From: an uncultured Clostridia bacterium
Lineage (GTDB): Bacteria; Bacillota; Clostridia; Oscillospirales; Ruminococcaceae
Direction: 5' to 3'
DNA length: 64,000 nt
Assembly: GCA_946567425.1 (NCBI GenBank)
Contig: CAMNXF010000005.1
Span: 124,001 to 188,000 of the forward strand
Below are positions 43,495 to 54,430 of this stretch, piece after piece. Within the stretch, counting starts at the first letter, position 1. The number at the start of each line of letters is the position of its first letter. The notes beneath the pieces are model-generated. The model made no database searches, was not told the DNA's origin, and was given only the letters and a program-made list of their open reading frames with translations. Position numbers and translations under genes: made by a program.

Positions 43495-44577
43495 TCAGAT
43501 AAATTCTGCGATCTTCGTGCCCATTTCCGAGCAGGAAACGAGCGTCATTCCGTCGCTCATGATGTCTCCGGTGCGGAAGCCCGCTTCAAGAACGCTGTTT
43601 ACGGCGCTCTCCACCGCGTCTGCTTCCTTATCGAGCTTGAACGAATAGCGCAGCATCATCGCCGCTGAAAGGATAGTCGCAATCGGGTTCGCCTTGTTCT
43701 GCCCCGCGATATCGGGCGCTGAACCACCGCTCGGCTCGTACAAGCCGAAACTTGTCTCGTTCATGCTCGCGCTTGCCAACATACCGATAGAGCCCGTTAT
43801 CATCGAAGCCTCGTCCGACAAAATATCGCCGAACATATTCTCCGTTACCATAACGTCGAACTGCGCAGGGTCTTTAACAAGCTGCATTGCGCTGTTGTCG
43901 ACAAGCATGTGCTCGAGTCTGACCTCGGGATAGTCCTTTGCTACCTCCTCAACTACCTTTCTCCACAAACGCGAGCTGTCGAGGACGTTCGCCTTGTCGA
44001 CACTCGTCACTTTTTTGCGACGCTGCATCGCGACCTCAAACGCCTTTTTCGCGATACGGCGTATCTCGGGCTCGCTGTATTCAAGAGTATCGACCGCGAC
44101 CGTAACGCCGTCACGATCCTCAGTGAAACGCTTTCCGAAGTACAGACCGCCCGTTAATTCGCGCATAATCAGCATATCAAAACCCTTTGCGCTTATCTCC
44201 TTTTTCAGCGGACACGCGTCGGAAAGCTGCTTAAACAGCAAGCACGGGCGTAAGTTCGCGAACAGCCCGAGCGCCTTACGAAGCCCGAGCAGACCCGCCT
44301 CGGGGCGGAGGTTCGCTGGGAGCTTGTACCACGGAGAGGTTGTCGTGTCGCCGCCGATACTGCCCATAAGTACCGCGTCCGCAGCTTTGCAGCGCTCGAT
44401 CGTCTCGTCCGTAAGCGGCACGCCGTTCGCGTCTATCGAACAGCCGCCCATAAGGAGCTGCTCGTAATTAAATTTGTGACCGTATTTCTTGGCGACCTTA
44501 TCAAGCACCTTCATTGCCTCGGTAACAATTTCAGGTCCGATGCCGTCACCCTTGATCACTGCAATATTTTTTTCCAT
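43495..44577 (-). CDS. leuB: 3-isopropylmalate dehydrogenase
   Basis: NAD-dependent oxidative decarboxylation of 3-isopropylmalate in leucine synthesis. 360 aa. Motifs: [37 protein letters not shown] (substrate Arg and Tyr region), [12 protein letters not shown], and the metal-binding [14 protein letters not shown] and [14 protein letters not shown]. The ATG 44577 has GGGTGGTCAAT before it. Last gene of the leuC-leuD-GNAT-kptA-orf-leuB string. Confidence 0.97.
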   Translation of the reverse strand: MEKNIAVIKGDGIGPEIVTEAMKVLDKVAKKYGHKFNYEQLLMGGCSIDANGVPLTDETIERCKAADAVLMGSIGGDTTTSPWYKLPANLRPEAGLLGLRKALGLFANLRPCLLFKQLSDACPLKKEISAKGFDMLIMRELTGGLYFGKRFTEDRDGVTVAVDTLEYSEPEIRRIAKKAFEVAMQRRKKVTSVDKANVLDSSRLWRKVVEEVAKDYPEVRLEHMLVDNSAMQLVKDPAQFDVMVTENMFGDILSDEASMITGSIGMLASASMNETSFGLYEPSGGSAPDIAGQNKANPIATILSAAMMLRYSFKLDKEADAVESAVNSVLEAGFRTGDIMSDGMTLVSCSEMGTKIAEFI

Positions 44578-44605
44578 ATTGACCACCCTTTCAATTTTTA
44601 ATAAA

Positions 44606-44986
44606 TCAGCTTTGAGGGTATGGTTCTATACCCAGTGAATACCGCACCTCCTTAATCGTATCCTCGTCCGAGAGGCCGTAAGGAAACGGATCGCAATCCT
44701 CCATGGCGTTCATTCTTACCATATCCTCCGTGTCGGCGTATTCCAACACAATAAACGGCTTTTCGGCAAACAAAACTTCGTCAATGCGGTAAAATCCGTT
44801 TTGAAACTTATAGAGCGGGCGGTTTGAACACCACGTTTCTTTAACGTCTTCTCCGAATAAGGAGGTTTCTTGCATGTATGTAATTTCGGTATCCACAATC
44901 TCGCAGCCAAGCTCCAACATAATTTGTTCAACAAAATCTTTACGCTTTTCAAACTCGGCACGGAGTACCGTAGTATAACCCCACAT
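44606..44986 (-). CDS. Hypothetical protein in the leu operon, 126 aa
   Basis: Starts [20 protein letters not shown] with AGGAGCGGTAAA in front, one base after the kptA stop. CYTH-like features can be suspected: acidic/aromatic strands such as [16 protein letters not shown] and [20 protein letters not shown], but no ExExK motif is visible. The longer upstream frame overlaps kptA and is not real. Tight coupling with kptA suggests a functional link; otherwise unknown. Confidence 0.65.
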   Translation of the reverse strand: MWGYTTVLRAEFEKRKDFVEQIMLELGCEIVDTEITYMQETSLFGEDVKETWCSNRPLYKFQNGFYRIDEVLFAEKPFIVLEYADTEDMVRMNAMEDCDPFPYGLSDEDTIKEVRYSLGIEPYPQS

Positions 44987-44987
44987 T

Positions 44988-45530
44988 TTACCGCTCCTCC
45001 AAAAATTCGGGCGGAACAGATTTCGTAAGCCAGACTCCGTTCTCGGAGAGATAAAATTTATAGCCCGCACGGAACATTTTCCCCGAGTGAACGAAGAAAA
45101 TATGCGGTTTCCCGTGGCGTGCGCCGACCTTTTCGGCGGTCTCCCTGTCCTTGGAGAGATGAACATGCAGCCGTGACATAGGCTTCAATCCCTCTTTGCG
45201 GATAGCGGCGGCAAAGCGCTCGCCCGTTCCGTGAAATAGCTGCTCCGGCGGCTCGGCTTCTTTCAGCTCGACGTCAACGTTTATTGAATGCCCCTGATTG
45301 GCACGGATAAGCGTTTTATCCTCACTGAAGCTATACCGCTGCTTGTTATCCGTTCTGACAATTTCTTCCAATATTTCCATATCAAGCCCGTAACCCTTGG
45401 TTCTGTTTATCCCGTCGATGAGCTCCTCAACACTTGCCCAACCGTGTTCGTCGAGCGAAATGCCGATAGCTTCGGGCTTATGCCGCAGTATCAAGCTGAT
45501 GAAAACGCTTGTTTTCTTCAAATCTTTCAT
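44988..45530 (-). CDS. kptA: RNA 2'-phosphotransferase (KptA/Tpt1)
   Basis: Removes an internal RNA 2'-phosphate using NAD, releasing nicotinamide and ADP-ribose 1'',2''-cyclic phosphate. 180 aa. The catalytic Arg-His-Arg-Arg set is visible: Arg16-His17 (SLILRHKPE), Arg65 (KQRYSF) and Arg120 (MSRLHVHLS). FHGTGERF is the NAD-binding turn. Family length and N-terminal winged-helix lobe are normal. In bacteria the physiological substrate is unknown because no splicing ligase leaves such phosphates. It is wedged in the leucine operon. Confidence 0.95.
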   Translation of the reverse strand: MKDLKKTSVFISLILRHKPEAIGISLDEHGWASVEELIDGINRTKGYGLDMEILEEIVRTDNKQRYSFSEDKTLIRANQGHSINVDVELKEAEPPEQLFHGTGERFAAAIRKEGLKPMSRLHVHLSKDRETAEKVGARHGKPHIFFVHSGKMFRAGYKFYLSENGVWLTKSVPPEFLEER

Positions 45531-45532
45531 AG

Positions 45533-46030
45533 TTAAAAATCAATCGTATAAATAACCATTATTACATCGCCAAACTTTCGGCTTATGGCGGTTTTGCGCT
45601 CGGTAAAGCCGAATTTCTCATAAAATCTCCGCGCGGACAGATTTTTTTCTGCAGTATCGAGCACCGCGCTTTTGTAACCCTTGCCGCGCATTTTCCGCAG
45701 CGTATGCGAGAGCAGCTTCTTACCGACACCCTTATGCTGCCACTCGGGAAGAACGTACAGCAGCTTTATCTCCGCGTAACCCTCAAACAACTTTTCTTCG
45801 CAGGTCTGTGCCGCGCAGACGGCGATAACCTCTCCGTCGCATAGCAGCACGAACACGTCTTTGCCGCCGTTTATCAGCCTTGTGAAGCTCTCACGGCGGT
45901 ATTCACCCGTGTACGCGGCGATCTGCTCCTCGGAGAAAATATCCTTGAAGTTCTCCCGCCAAGCCCTGTCGAGTACGAGCGACATTCCCTCAACGTCGGA
46001 AAGCACGGCGGGTCTGATGTCAATCCTCAT
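45533..46030 (-). CDS. GNAT-family N-acetyltransferase in the leu operon
   Basis: 165-aa single GNAT domain. Start MRIDIRPAVLSDVEGMSLVL; acetyl-CoA loop LPEWQHKGVGKKLLSHTL (Q-x-x-G-x-G); FYEKFGFTE near the C-terminus. It starts 1 bp after leuD and ends 2 bp before kptA, so it is part of the transcript. Substrate unknown; could be a protein or small-molecule acetyltransferase. Confidence 0.9.
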   Translation of the reverse strand: MRIDIRPAVLSDVEGMSLVLDRAWRENFKDIFSEEQIAAYTGEYRRESFTRLINGGKDVFVLLCDGEVIAVCAAQTCEEKLFEGYAEIKLLYVLPEWQHKGVGKKLLSHTLRKMRGKGYKSAVLDTAEKNLSARRFYEKFGFTERKTAISRKFGDVIMVIYTIDF

Positions 46031-46031
46031 A

Positions 46032-46511
46032 TCATTTAAGCGAATTAAGCAGACCGCCCTTGTTGATTATCTCCTTGATAAAATCAGGGAACGGCTGAGC
46101 CTGATAGGTCTTACTTTTAGTGATATTAGTAATTATTCCCGTATCGAAGTCAATCTCGACCTCGTTGCCCGCGTCAATATCCTTTGCCGCTTCGTCGCAT
46201 TCGAGAATAGGCAGTCCAATATTTATCGAATTGCGGTAGAAAATCCTCGCGAATGTCGAAGCGATAACACAGCCGATACCGCTCGCCTTTATAGCAATGG
46301 GAGCGTGCTCGCGGGAGCTGCCGCAGCCGAAGTTCATATTCGCGACCATAATGTCGCCGTCCTTGACGTTATTGACGAAATCCTTGTCGATATCCTCCAT
46401 GCAGTGGGAAGCAAGCTCCTTGTGGTCGGAGGTGTTGAGGTAACGAGCGGGGATAATTACGTCCGTATCAACATTGTCGCCGTATTTATGTACAATTCCG
46501 TGTGCTTTCAT
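46032..46511 (-). CDS. leuD: 3-isopropylmalate dehydratase, small subunit
   Basis: Swivel domain of isopropylmalate isomerase, pairs with LeuC. 159 aa, short archaeal/clostridial form. Motifs: [48 protein letters not shown]. Starts 13 bp after leuC. Complete. Confidence 0.97.
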   Translation of the reverse strand: MKAHGIVHKYGDNVDTDVIIPARYLNTSDHKELASHCMEDIDKDFVNNVKDGDIMVANMNFGCGSSREHAPIAIKASGIGCVIASTFARIFYRNSINIGLPILECDEAAKDIDAGNEVEIDFDTGIITNITKSKTYQAQPFPDFIKEIINKGGLLNSLK

Positions 46512-46524
46512 CCATTATTCCTCC

Positions 46525-47781
46525 TTAATCCTCAACATCGGAAATATAACCCGTCAGCGCGCTTGCCGCCGCGATCGCGGGGCTTGCGAGGTATACCTCC
46601 GAGGTCGTGTCGCCCATTCTTCCAACGAAGTTGCGGTTGGTCGTGGAAACGGCGCGCTCATGCGGCGCGAGTATGCCCATGTGTCCGCCGAGACACGGAC
46701 CGCAAGTCGGCGCGGAAACTACCATTCCAGCTTCTACGAAAATTTCGAGCAGCCCGTTCCTGAGCGCGTCGAGGTAAATCTGCTGCGTCGCGGGGATAAC
46801 GATAGCGCGAACGCCCTTTGCCACCTTTTTGCCCTTAACAACTGCCGCAGCAGTCTCAAGATCACTGTAACGTCCGTTGGTGCACGAGCCGATGACTACC
46901 TGATCTATTTTGATTTTGCCCACCTCGTCGATAGTCTTTGTGTTCTCGGGAAGATGCGGGAAAGCCACCGTTGACTTTATCGCAGAAAGGTCGATGTCGA
47001 TAATTCGGTTGTAATGCGCGTCGTGGTCAGCCTTGAACGTTTCAAACGTGCGGTCGGTTCTACCCTTTACGTAGTCGAGCGTTACCTCGTCAACCTCGAA
47101 AATGCCGTTCTTTGCGCCCGCTTCGATAGCCATATTCGCCATGCAGAGCCTGTCGTCCATGGAGAGGTTCTTCAAACCCTCGCCCGAAAACTCCATAGAC
47201 TGATACAGAGCGCCGTCAACGCCGATCATTCCTATAATGTGCAGAATAACATCCTTGCCGCTCACCCACTTATTCAGCTCGCCCGTAAGGTTGAACTTGA
47301 TAGCCCCGGGCACCTTGAACCAAGCCTCGCCCGTTGCCATACCCGCCGCCATATCGGTCGAGCCTACTCCCGTCGAAAACGCCCCCAAAGCGCCATAGGT
47401 ACAGGTGTGCGAATCCGCGCCGATAACGCAGTCACTCGGCACAACAAGACCTTTTTCGGGGAGCAGCGCATGCTCTATGCCGACGTTGCCGACGTCGTAA
47501 AAATTCACAATATCATACTTATCCGCGAAATTTCTGCACTGCTGGCACTGTATAGCCGCCTTGATGTCCTTGTTCGGCGTGAAGTGATCCATTACGAGCG
47601 AAATTTTGCTCTTGTCAAACACATCCGTAAAGCCGTTCTTGTTGAACTCGTTGATAGCGACGGGACTTGTGATGTCGTTACCGAGAACCATATCCAGCTT
47701 CGCCTTTATCAGCTGACCCTCGGTAACGCTCTCCAGACCCGCGTGCTTCGCGAGAATTTTCTGCGTCATTGTCATTCCCAT
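46525..47781 (-). CDS. leuC: 3-isopropylmalate dehydratase, large subunit
   Basis: Aconitase-family [4Fe-4S] enzyme that isomerises 2- to 3-isopropylmalate with LeuD. 418 aa, matching the short LeuC group that goes with the 160-aa LeuD. Motifs: [43 protein letters not shown] and [13 protein letters not shown], with the three cluster cysteines in CT, CGPC. Start ATG 47781 follows GGAGGGAACAATA. leuA is not in the window. Confidence 0.97.
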   Translation of the reverse strand: MGMTMTQKILAKHAGLESVTEGQLIKAKLDMVLGNDITSPVAINEFNKNGFTDVFDKSKISLVMDHFTPNKDIKAAIQCQQCRNFADKYDIVNFYDVGNVGIEHALLPEKGLVVPSDCVIGADSHTCTYGALGAFSTGVGSTDMAAGMATGEAWFKVPGAIKFNLTGELNKWVSGKDVILHIIGMIGVDGALYQSMEFSGEGLKNLSMDDRLCMANMAIEAGAKNGIFEVDEVTLDYVKGRTDRTFETFKADHDAHYNRIIDIDLSAIKSTVAFPHLPENTKTIDEVGKIKIDQVVIGSCTNGRYSDLETAAAVVKGKKVAKGVRAIVIPATQQIYLDALRNGLLEIFVEAGMVVSAPTCGPCLGGHMGILAPHERAVSTTNRNFVGRMGDTTSEVYLASPAIAAASALTGYISDVED

Positions 47782-47815
47782 TATTGTTCCCTCCGATTTA
47801 TTTTAATACATATTT

Positions 47816-47844
47816 ATTATAGCACTTTTTTAGCGACGTGTAAA
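47816..47844 (-). promoter_or_regulatory. Predicted promoter P2 of leuC
   Basis: Minus strand: -35 TTTACA (47839-47844), 17-bp spacer ending in TGC, -10 TATAAT (47816-47821). The leader to leuC would be only about 28 nt, too short for a T-box or attenuator. Confidence 0.78.
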
Positions 47845-47883
47845 GGGTTTTTGGAAATTTTTTGTTTTTAAACGAGACTGCTT

Positions 47884-47934
47884 TTACAGCCGCCAAAATA
47901 AGCGCTCCCATGAAAAAAATACAATCTTCTTCAT
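47884..47934 (-). CDS. Very small ORF upstream of leuC (16 aa), possibly slippery
   Basis: ATG at 47934 follows a strong ribosome site (AAAGGGGGATAACA) and its own promoter. It encodes MKKIVFFSWERLFWRL. The seventh to ninth codons lie in a run of seven T (47913-47919). A shift there would join MKKIVF to MGALILAAVKAV, a hydrophobic peptide read in the neighbouring frame for 37 codons, down to the leuC leader. It may be a short membrane peptide with a frameshift, or a leader peptide. No Leu-codon run is present, so classical leucine attenuation is not supported. Confidence 0.4.
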   Translation of the reverse strand: MKKIVFFSWERLFWRL

Positions 47935-47976
47935 TGTTATCCCCCTTTCGGTGTAACATAATTTGCCAACAAGAAA

Positions 47977-48005
47977 ATTATACCACGCAGTCCATTGTTT
48001 TGCAA
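47977..48005 (-). promoter_or_regulatory. Predicted promoter P1 upstream of the small ORF
   Basis: Minus strand: -35 TTGCAA (48000-48005), 17-bp spacer ending in TGG, -10 TATAAT (47977-47982). Lies about 43 bp before the small ORF and about 200 bp before leuC. Confidence 0.7.
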
Positions 48006-48020
48006 GGCAGATATTACACA

Positions 48021-48048
48021 AAAAGCCCTCTCTCAAAAAGGGCTTTTG
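48021..48048 (-). terminator. Intrinsic terminator of the gat operon
   Basis: AAAAGCCCT / AGGGCTTTT stem with a 10-nt loop and T-run on the minus strand, about 25 bp after the gatB stop. Confidence 0.88.
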
Positions 48049-48072
48049 TTTGTTTATTACAATGTTACTCGA

Positions 48073-49524
48073 TTATCCGTTCAGATATTTCAGCACAAGC
48101 TCCTTGCACTTTGCGGGATTAGCCTGTCCCTTGGACGCTTTCATGCACTGTCCTACAAGGAAGCCGAGCGCGTTGGTCTTGCCGCCGCGATAGTCGTCCA
48201 CAGACTTCTGATTTGCCGCGAGAACATCGTTAACTATCTTCTCGATAGCGGAATCGTCCGATATCTGGCGAAGCCCCTTATCCTCGATTATCTTGTCAAT
48301 GTCGGTATTGCCGTTCATGATCTCCTCGAAAATCACCTTGCCCGAGGTGTTGGAGATAACCTTTGTTTCGATAAGCTCAACTATTTTGCAAAGCAGATTT
48401 GCGTCAAGCGGCGTATCGGCGATATCTTTACCCGTTTCATTCATATATTTGGATACGTCGCCCAATACCCAATTGCTGAGATTTTTCGGCGAGACGCTAT
48501 CCTTTCCGAAATAACCGCAAATCTTTACGCACTCGTCGAACAAACGGCAGCGCGGCAGATTTTCCGCAATAAGCTCCGCGTCGATCTGCGACAAACCAAG
48601 CACCTTGACGTAACGCTTTATTTTTGCGTTCGGCAGCTCGGGAATATCGTTTTTAAGCTCCTCTACCTTTTCAAGCGGAACGTATATCGTTGTCAAATCG
48701 GGTTCGGGGAAGTAACGGTAATCCTGTGCGTCCTCTTTTGTACGCAGAAGAACGTTCACGCCCTTCTGATCGTCCCAGCGGCGGGTCTCCTGATTTATCT
48801 CCTCGCCACGCTCAAGAGCCTCAATCTGGCGGTTTGCCTCGTAGTCGATAGCCCTCATCGCGCCCGAAAATGAATTGACGTTCTTCATCTCGACGCGCTT
48901 GCCGAACTCGGTAGAACCTTTGGGACGCACGGAAACGTTCACGTCGCAGCGGATAGAGCCTTGCTCCATTTTACAGTCGGAAATGTCAATGTACTGCAAA
49001 ATCGACTTCAGCGTGTCAAGATACGCTTTAGCCTCGGCGCTGGAACGCATATCCGGCTCGGAAACTATCTCGATAAGCGGCACTCCGCAGCGGTTGAAGT
49101 CGACGAGCGAGCCCTGAAACGCGTCGTTGTGCAGCATTTTACCCGCGTCCTCCTCAATATGGATACGCGTTATGCCTATGCGCTTTTCTTCGCCGTTCAG
49201 CATAATGTCAACGTAGCCGTGCTCGCAAAGCGGGATATCCGACTGCGATATCTGATACGCCTTGGGCAGGTCGGGATAGAAGTAGTTTTTTCTATCCTGC
49301 TTGCAGACGTTGTTTATCGAGCAGTTTGTGGCGTGACCCATTTTGACCGCGTACTCAACCACCTTTTCATTCAGCGTCGGAAGCGTTCCAGGCATACCCG
49401 TGCATATCGGACATATCTGGGTGTTTACCTCAAGTCCAAACGCGTTTTTGCAGTTACAGTATATCTTGGTCTTGGTGTTCAGCTCCGCGTGAACCTCAAG
49501 ACCCACTATCGTTTCGTATTCCAT
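48073..49524 (-). CDS. gatB: Asp-tRNA(Asn)/Glu-tRNA(Gln) amidotransferase subunit B
   Basis: Kinase/tRNA-binding subunit of GatCAB; phosphorylates the tRNA-bound Glu or Asp before amidation. 483 aa. VGLEVHAELNTKTKIYCNC and CPICTGMPG show the four-Cys zinc site; KNYFYPDLPKAYQISQ, RIHIEEDAGKMLH and NRCGVPLIEIVSEPD are family hallmarks; C-terminal YqeY-like helical tail. The ATG 49524 with AAGGAGAAAATA is preferred over a frame 10 codons longer. Confidence 0.97.
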   Translation of the reverse strand: MEYETIVGLEVHAELNTKTKIYCNCKNAFGLEVNTQICPICTGMPGTLPTLNEKVVEYAVKMGHATNCSINNVCKQDRKNYFYPDLPKAYQISQSDIPLCEHGYVDIMLNGEEKRIGITRIHIEEDAGKMLHNDAFQGSLVDFNRCGVPLIEIVSEPDMRSSAEAKAYLDTLKSILQYIDISDCKMEQGSIRCDVNVSVRPKGSTEFGKRVEMKNVNSFSGAMRAIDYEANRQIEALERGEEINQETRRWDDQKGVNVLLRTKEDAQDYRYFPEPDLTTIYVPLEKVEELKNDIPELPNAKIKRYVKVLGLSQIDAELIAENLPRCRLFDECVKICGYFGKDSVSPKNLSNWVLGDVSKYMNETGKDIADTPLDANLLCKIVELIETKVISNTSGKVIFEEIMNGNTDIDKIIEDKGLRQISDDSAIEKIVNDVLAANQKSVDDYRGGKTNALGFLVGQCMKASKGQANPAKCKELVLKYLNG

Positions 49525-49545
49525 TATTTTCTCCTTATCTGAAAC

Positions 49546-49598
49546 GCGCAGCAACGCTTCCCAAAGGTTCGATCTGTTTCACCTTTGAGCTGCTGCGC
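49546..49598 (-). repeat. Long inverted repeat between gatA and gatB
   Basis: GCGCAGCA (49546-49553) pairs with TGCTGCGC (49591-49598), and AAAGG with CCTTT inside. No T-run. It could be an mRNA processing or stability element between the two subunit genes. Confidence 0.5.
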
Positions 49599-49607
49599 TC
49601 CCCCCTC

Positions 49608-51059
49608 TTAAACGTTTATCGGCTTAGACTCACCGAAAATATTCTCGACCGCGAACGCCGAATTAAGCAAGATCTGCTCCGAGAACTTCCGTCCGATAAA
49701 CTGCAAACCCACGGGCATATCGTTCACTTTGCCGCAGGGTACGCTTATAGCGGGAAGCCCAGCGATATTCACCGTAACCGTGCATATATCGGCAGCGTAC
49801 ATCTTGGTCGGATCGCCGATATTCTCGCCGAGCCTGAACGCTGTCGCGGGTGTAGCGGGAGTTGCTATCACGTCGCACTTCCCAAACGCCGAGTTGAACT
49901 CCTTGACAATATCAAGCGCGACCAGTTTCGCCTTTTTGTAGTACGCGTCAAAGAAGCCGCTAGACAGCACGAATGTTCCAAGCATGATGCGGCGCTTTAC
50001 CTCGTCGCCGAAACCCTCACTGCGCGTTTTCTCGTACATATCGGTAAGGTCGGTGAAGTTTTCGGTACGGTAGCCGTACTTTACGCCGTCAAAGCGCGCA
50101 AGGTTCGAGCTTGCCTCGGCAGAGGAGATGATGTAGTACGCATTCAGCGCGTATTTTGTGCTCGGCAGCAAGATATTGACGATCTCCGCGCCGCGCTTTT
50201 CAAGCTCCTTGACCGCGTTCATCACGGTCTCTTTGACGGAGTTATCCACGCCCTCGCCGTAATATTCTTCGGGAATACCGATCTTCAAACCTTTAACGTC
50301 GCTATTGAGCAGCGCGGTGAAGTCGGGATATTCGCGGTCGGCGGAGGTCGCGTCCATATTGTCGTGACCGCAGATAACGCTGTACAGCATTGCCGTGTCG
50401 GTAACGCTTCTGCCAAACGGACCTATTTGGTCTAGCGAGCTTGCGAACGCCACAAGTCCGTAGCGCGAAACGCTGCCGTAAGTAGGCTTTAAGCCGACAA
50501 CGCCGCAGTAAGACGCAGGCATTCTGATAGATCCGCCCGTATCCGAGCCGAGAGAGATGACCGCCGAGCCCGCCGCGACAGCCGCCGCCGAGCCGCCCGA
50601 AGAGCCGCCCGGAACGCAGTCGAGGTTATGCGGATTGTGAGTTTTCTTGAAATACGAGTTCTCGGTGGACGAACCCATTGCAAACTCGTCCATATTCAGC
50701 TTGCCCGTTACCACCATGTCGGCGGCATTAACCTTTTTCATTACAAACGCATCGAACGGCGGCACATAGTTATACAGCATTTTAGACGCGCAAGTCGTCA
50801 GCAAGCCCTTTGTGCTGATGTTGTCCTTAATTCCTATCGGAATGCCCGCCAACGGGTGGAGAGTTTCCCTCCCGCGTTTTTCGTCGACCTCGCGCGCCTT
50901 TTTCAGCGCGTTTTCCTCACATACCGTAAGGTAAGCGCCGACCTTTTCATCTGTCGCTGCCGCCCTGTCAAGCACGGATTTGGTAATCTCCTCGCTGCTG
51001 CATTTCTTCTCGGAAAGCATTTTCGACAGCTTGTGAGCCGAATATTCGTAAAGTTCCAT
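49608..51059 (-). CDS. gatA: Asp-tRNA(Asn)/Glu-tRNA(Gln) amidotransferase subunit A
   Basis: Glutaminase subunit of GatCAB, amidase-signature family, 483 aa. Catalytic triad Lys78 (PIGIKDNIS), Ser153 (PGGSSGGSAAA) and Ser177 (GSDTGGSIRMPA). Then YCGVVGLKPTYGSVSRYGL and the ammonia-channel region FASSLDQIGPFGRSV. Follows gatC by 15 bp. Complete, normal length. Confidence 0.97.
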   Translation of the reverse strand: MELYEYSAHKLSKMLSEKKCSSEEITKSVLDRAAATDEKVGAYLTVCEENALKKAREVDEKRGRETLHPLAGIPIGIKDNISTKGLLTTCASKMLYNYVPPFDAFVMKKVNAADMVVTGKLNMDEFAMGSSTENSYFKKTHNPHNLDCVPGGSSGGSAAAVAAGSAVISLGSDTGGSIRMPASYCGVVGLKPTYGSVSRYGLVAFASSLDQIGPFGRSVTDTAMLYSVICGHDNMDATSADREYPDFTALLNSDVKGLKIGIPEEYYGEGVDNSVKETVMNAVKELEKRGAEIVNILLPSTKYALNAYYIISSAEASSNLARFDGVKYGYRTENFTDLTDMYEKTRSEGFGDEVKRRIMLGTFVLSSGFFDAYYKKAKLVALDIVKEFNSAFGKCDVIATPATPATAFRLGENIGDPTKMYAADICTVTVNIAGLPAISVPCGKVNDMPVGLQFIGRKFSEQILLNSAFAVENIFGESKPINV

Positions 51060-51074
51060 TATATCGTCCTTTCT

Positions 51075-51347
51075 TTATTCTACTGTCTTAGGCACAACAA
51101 CGCAGCCTGCCTGCATTTTCGGAGCGTTCGCCAGCAGCTCGTTTCTCGTGAGCTTGTCAGTGCCCTCTTTGTCCTCGCGGAGCTTCATGGGGTGTTCGGG
51201 GTCAAGCCCCGACGCGTCGCCGCTTACCTCGGGAAGCTGCTCCACCATTGCCACTATACTCTCCATATCCTTCTCGAATTTTGCCAGCTTGTCGTCCTCG
51301 ATACGCAGACGGGCAAGCCTTGCCAAATGCTTTACGTCAATACTCAT
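51075..51347 (-). CDS. gatC: Asp-tRNA(Asn)/Glu-tRNA(Gln) amidotransferase subunit C
   Basis: Small stabilising subunit that wraps GatA, 90 aa. HLARLARLRIEDDKLAKFEK is the usual start, and MREDKEGTD-like LREDKEGTDKLTRNELLANA and the Val-Pro-Lys-Thr-Val-Glu end fit the family. ATG 51347 has GGAGGAACTGATA upstream. Separates the 77-aa gene and gatA. Confidence 0.94.
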   Translation of the reverse strand: MSIDVKHLARLARLRIEDDKLAKFEKDMESIVAMVEQLPEVSGDASGLDPEHPMKLREDKEGTDKLTRNELLANAPKMQAGCVVVPKTVE

Positions 51348-51365
51348 TATCAGTTCCTCCATAAT

Positions 51366-51599
51366 TCAGTATTCTTTTGTTAAATCGGCATAGGCTATGC
51401 TGATTTCTTTAACAACATCGTTCTCAAGCCTGATGCCTATACTATGGTCATTTGCCCTGCCCGTGCTTTTGTTTGAACCGTTATGAATACCGTTATAAAA
51501 ATAATCATCTTTACTATCCTTTGGAACAGGGTCAACGTATTTATCGACAATCTCTTGCTTTGTTGTCACTGTCGGTGTCAAACCGTCAAAACGGCACAC
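51366..51599 (-). CDS. Hypothetical short protein, 77 aa
   Basis: GTG start with AAAAAGG close in front, weak. Sequence CRFDGLTPTVTTKQEIVDKY and the end DVVKEISIAYADLTKEY have no known relatives that I recognise. A neighbouring frame from an ATG at 51613 (MKKALCAVLTV) would give a signal-peptide-like start before hitting a stop, so this may be the rest of a frameshifted secreted protein. Low certainty that it is translated. Confidence 0.4.
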   Translation of the reverse strand: MCRFDGLTPTVTTKQEIVDKYVDPVPKDSKDDYFYNGIHNGSNKSTGRANDHSIGIRLENDVVKEISIAYADLTKEY

Positions 51600-51615
51600 A
51601 ATGCCTTTTTCATCG

Positions 51616-54299
<2,684 letters not shown>

Positions 54300-54358
54300 A
54301 ACTCACCTCTCCCCTATTTTATGTTTATTAGGGAAAAGTGTGAATTATGGCTTTGTCC

Positions 54359-54418
54359 TGAAACATCGCTTCGCGATGTTTCAGCGATTTTTTCGCCAAA
54401 CTTCGTTTGTCGAAAAAA
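54359..54418 (-). terminator. Two consecutive hairpins with TTC loops after the M18 peptidase gene
   Basis: First on the + strand: TGAAACATCGC / GCGATGTTTCA with a TTC loop (54359-54383), perfect. Second: TTTTTTCG-c-CAAAC / GTTTG-t-CGAAAAAA with a TTC loop (54388-54418), one mismatch. Read on the minus strand the second hairpin ends in its own A/T arm. They lie between the M18 gene and yunB and probably end the prfA-to-M18 transcript. Confidence 0.65.
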
Positions 54419-54430
54419 ACCGCGGGTTTT

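Noticed and set aside
44606-45166. 186-aa version of the gene after kptA
   Set aside because: Its first 60 codons overlap kptA in another frame; the ATG at 44986 with a good ribosome site gives a clean 126-aa protein.
47782-48020. Leucine T-box or attenuation peptide before leuC
   Set aside because: P2 leaves only about 28 nt of leader; the upstream 16-codon ORF has no run of Leu codons and no T-box sequence is seen.
49546-49598. Terminator between gatA and gatB
   Set aside because: Stem is interrupted and no U-tract follows; gatB must be expressed with gatA, so it is listed only as a repeat.
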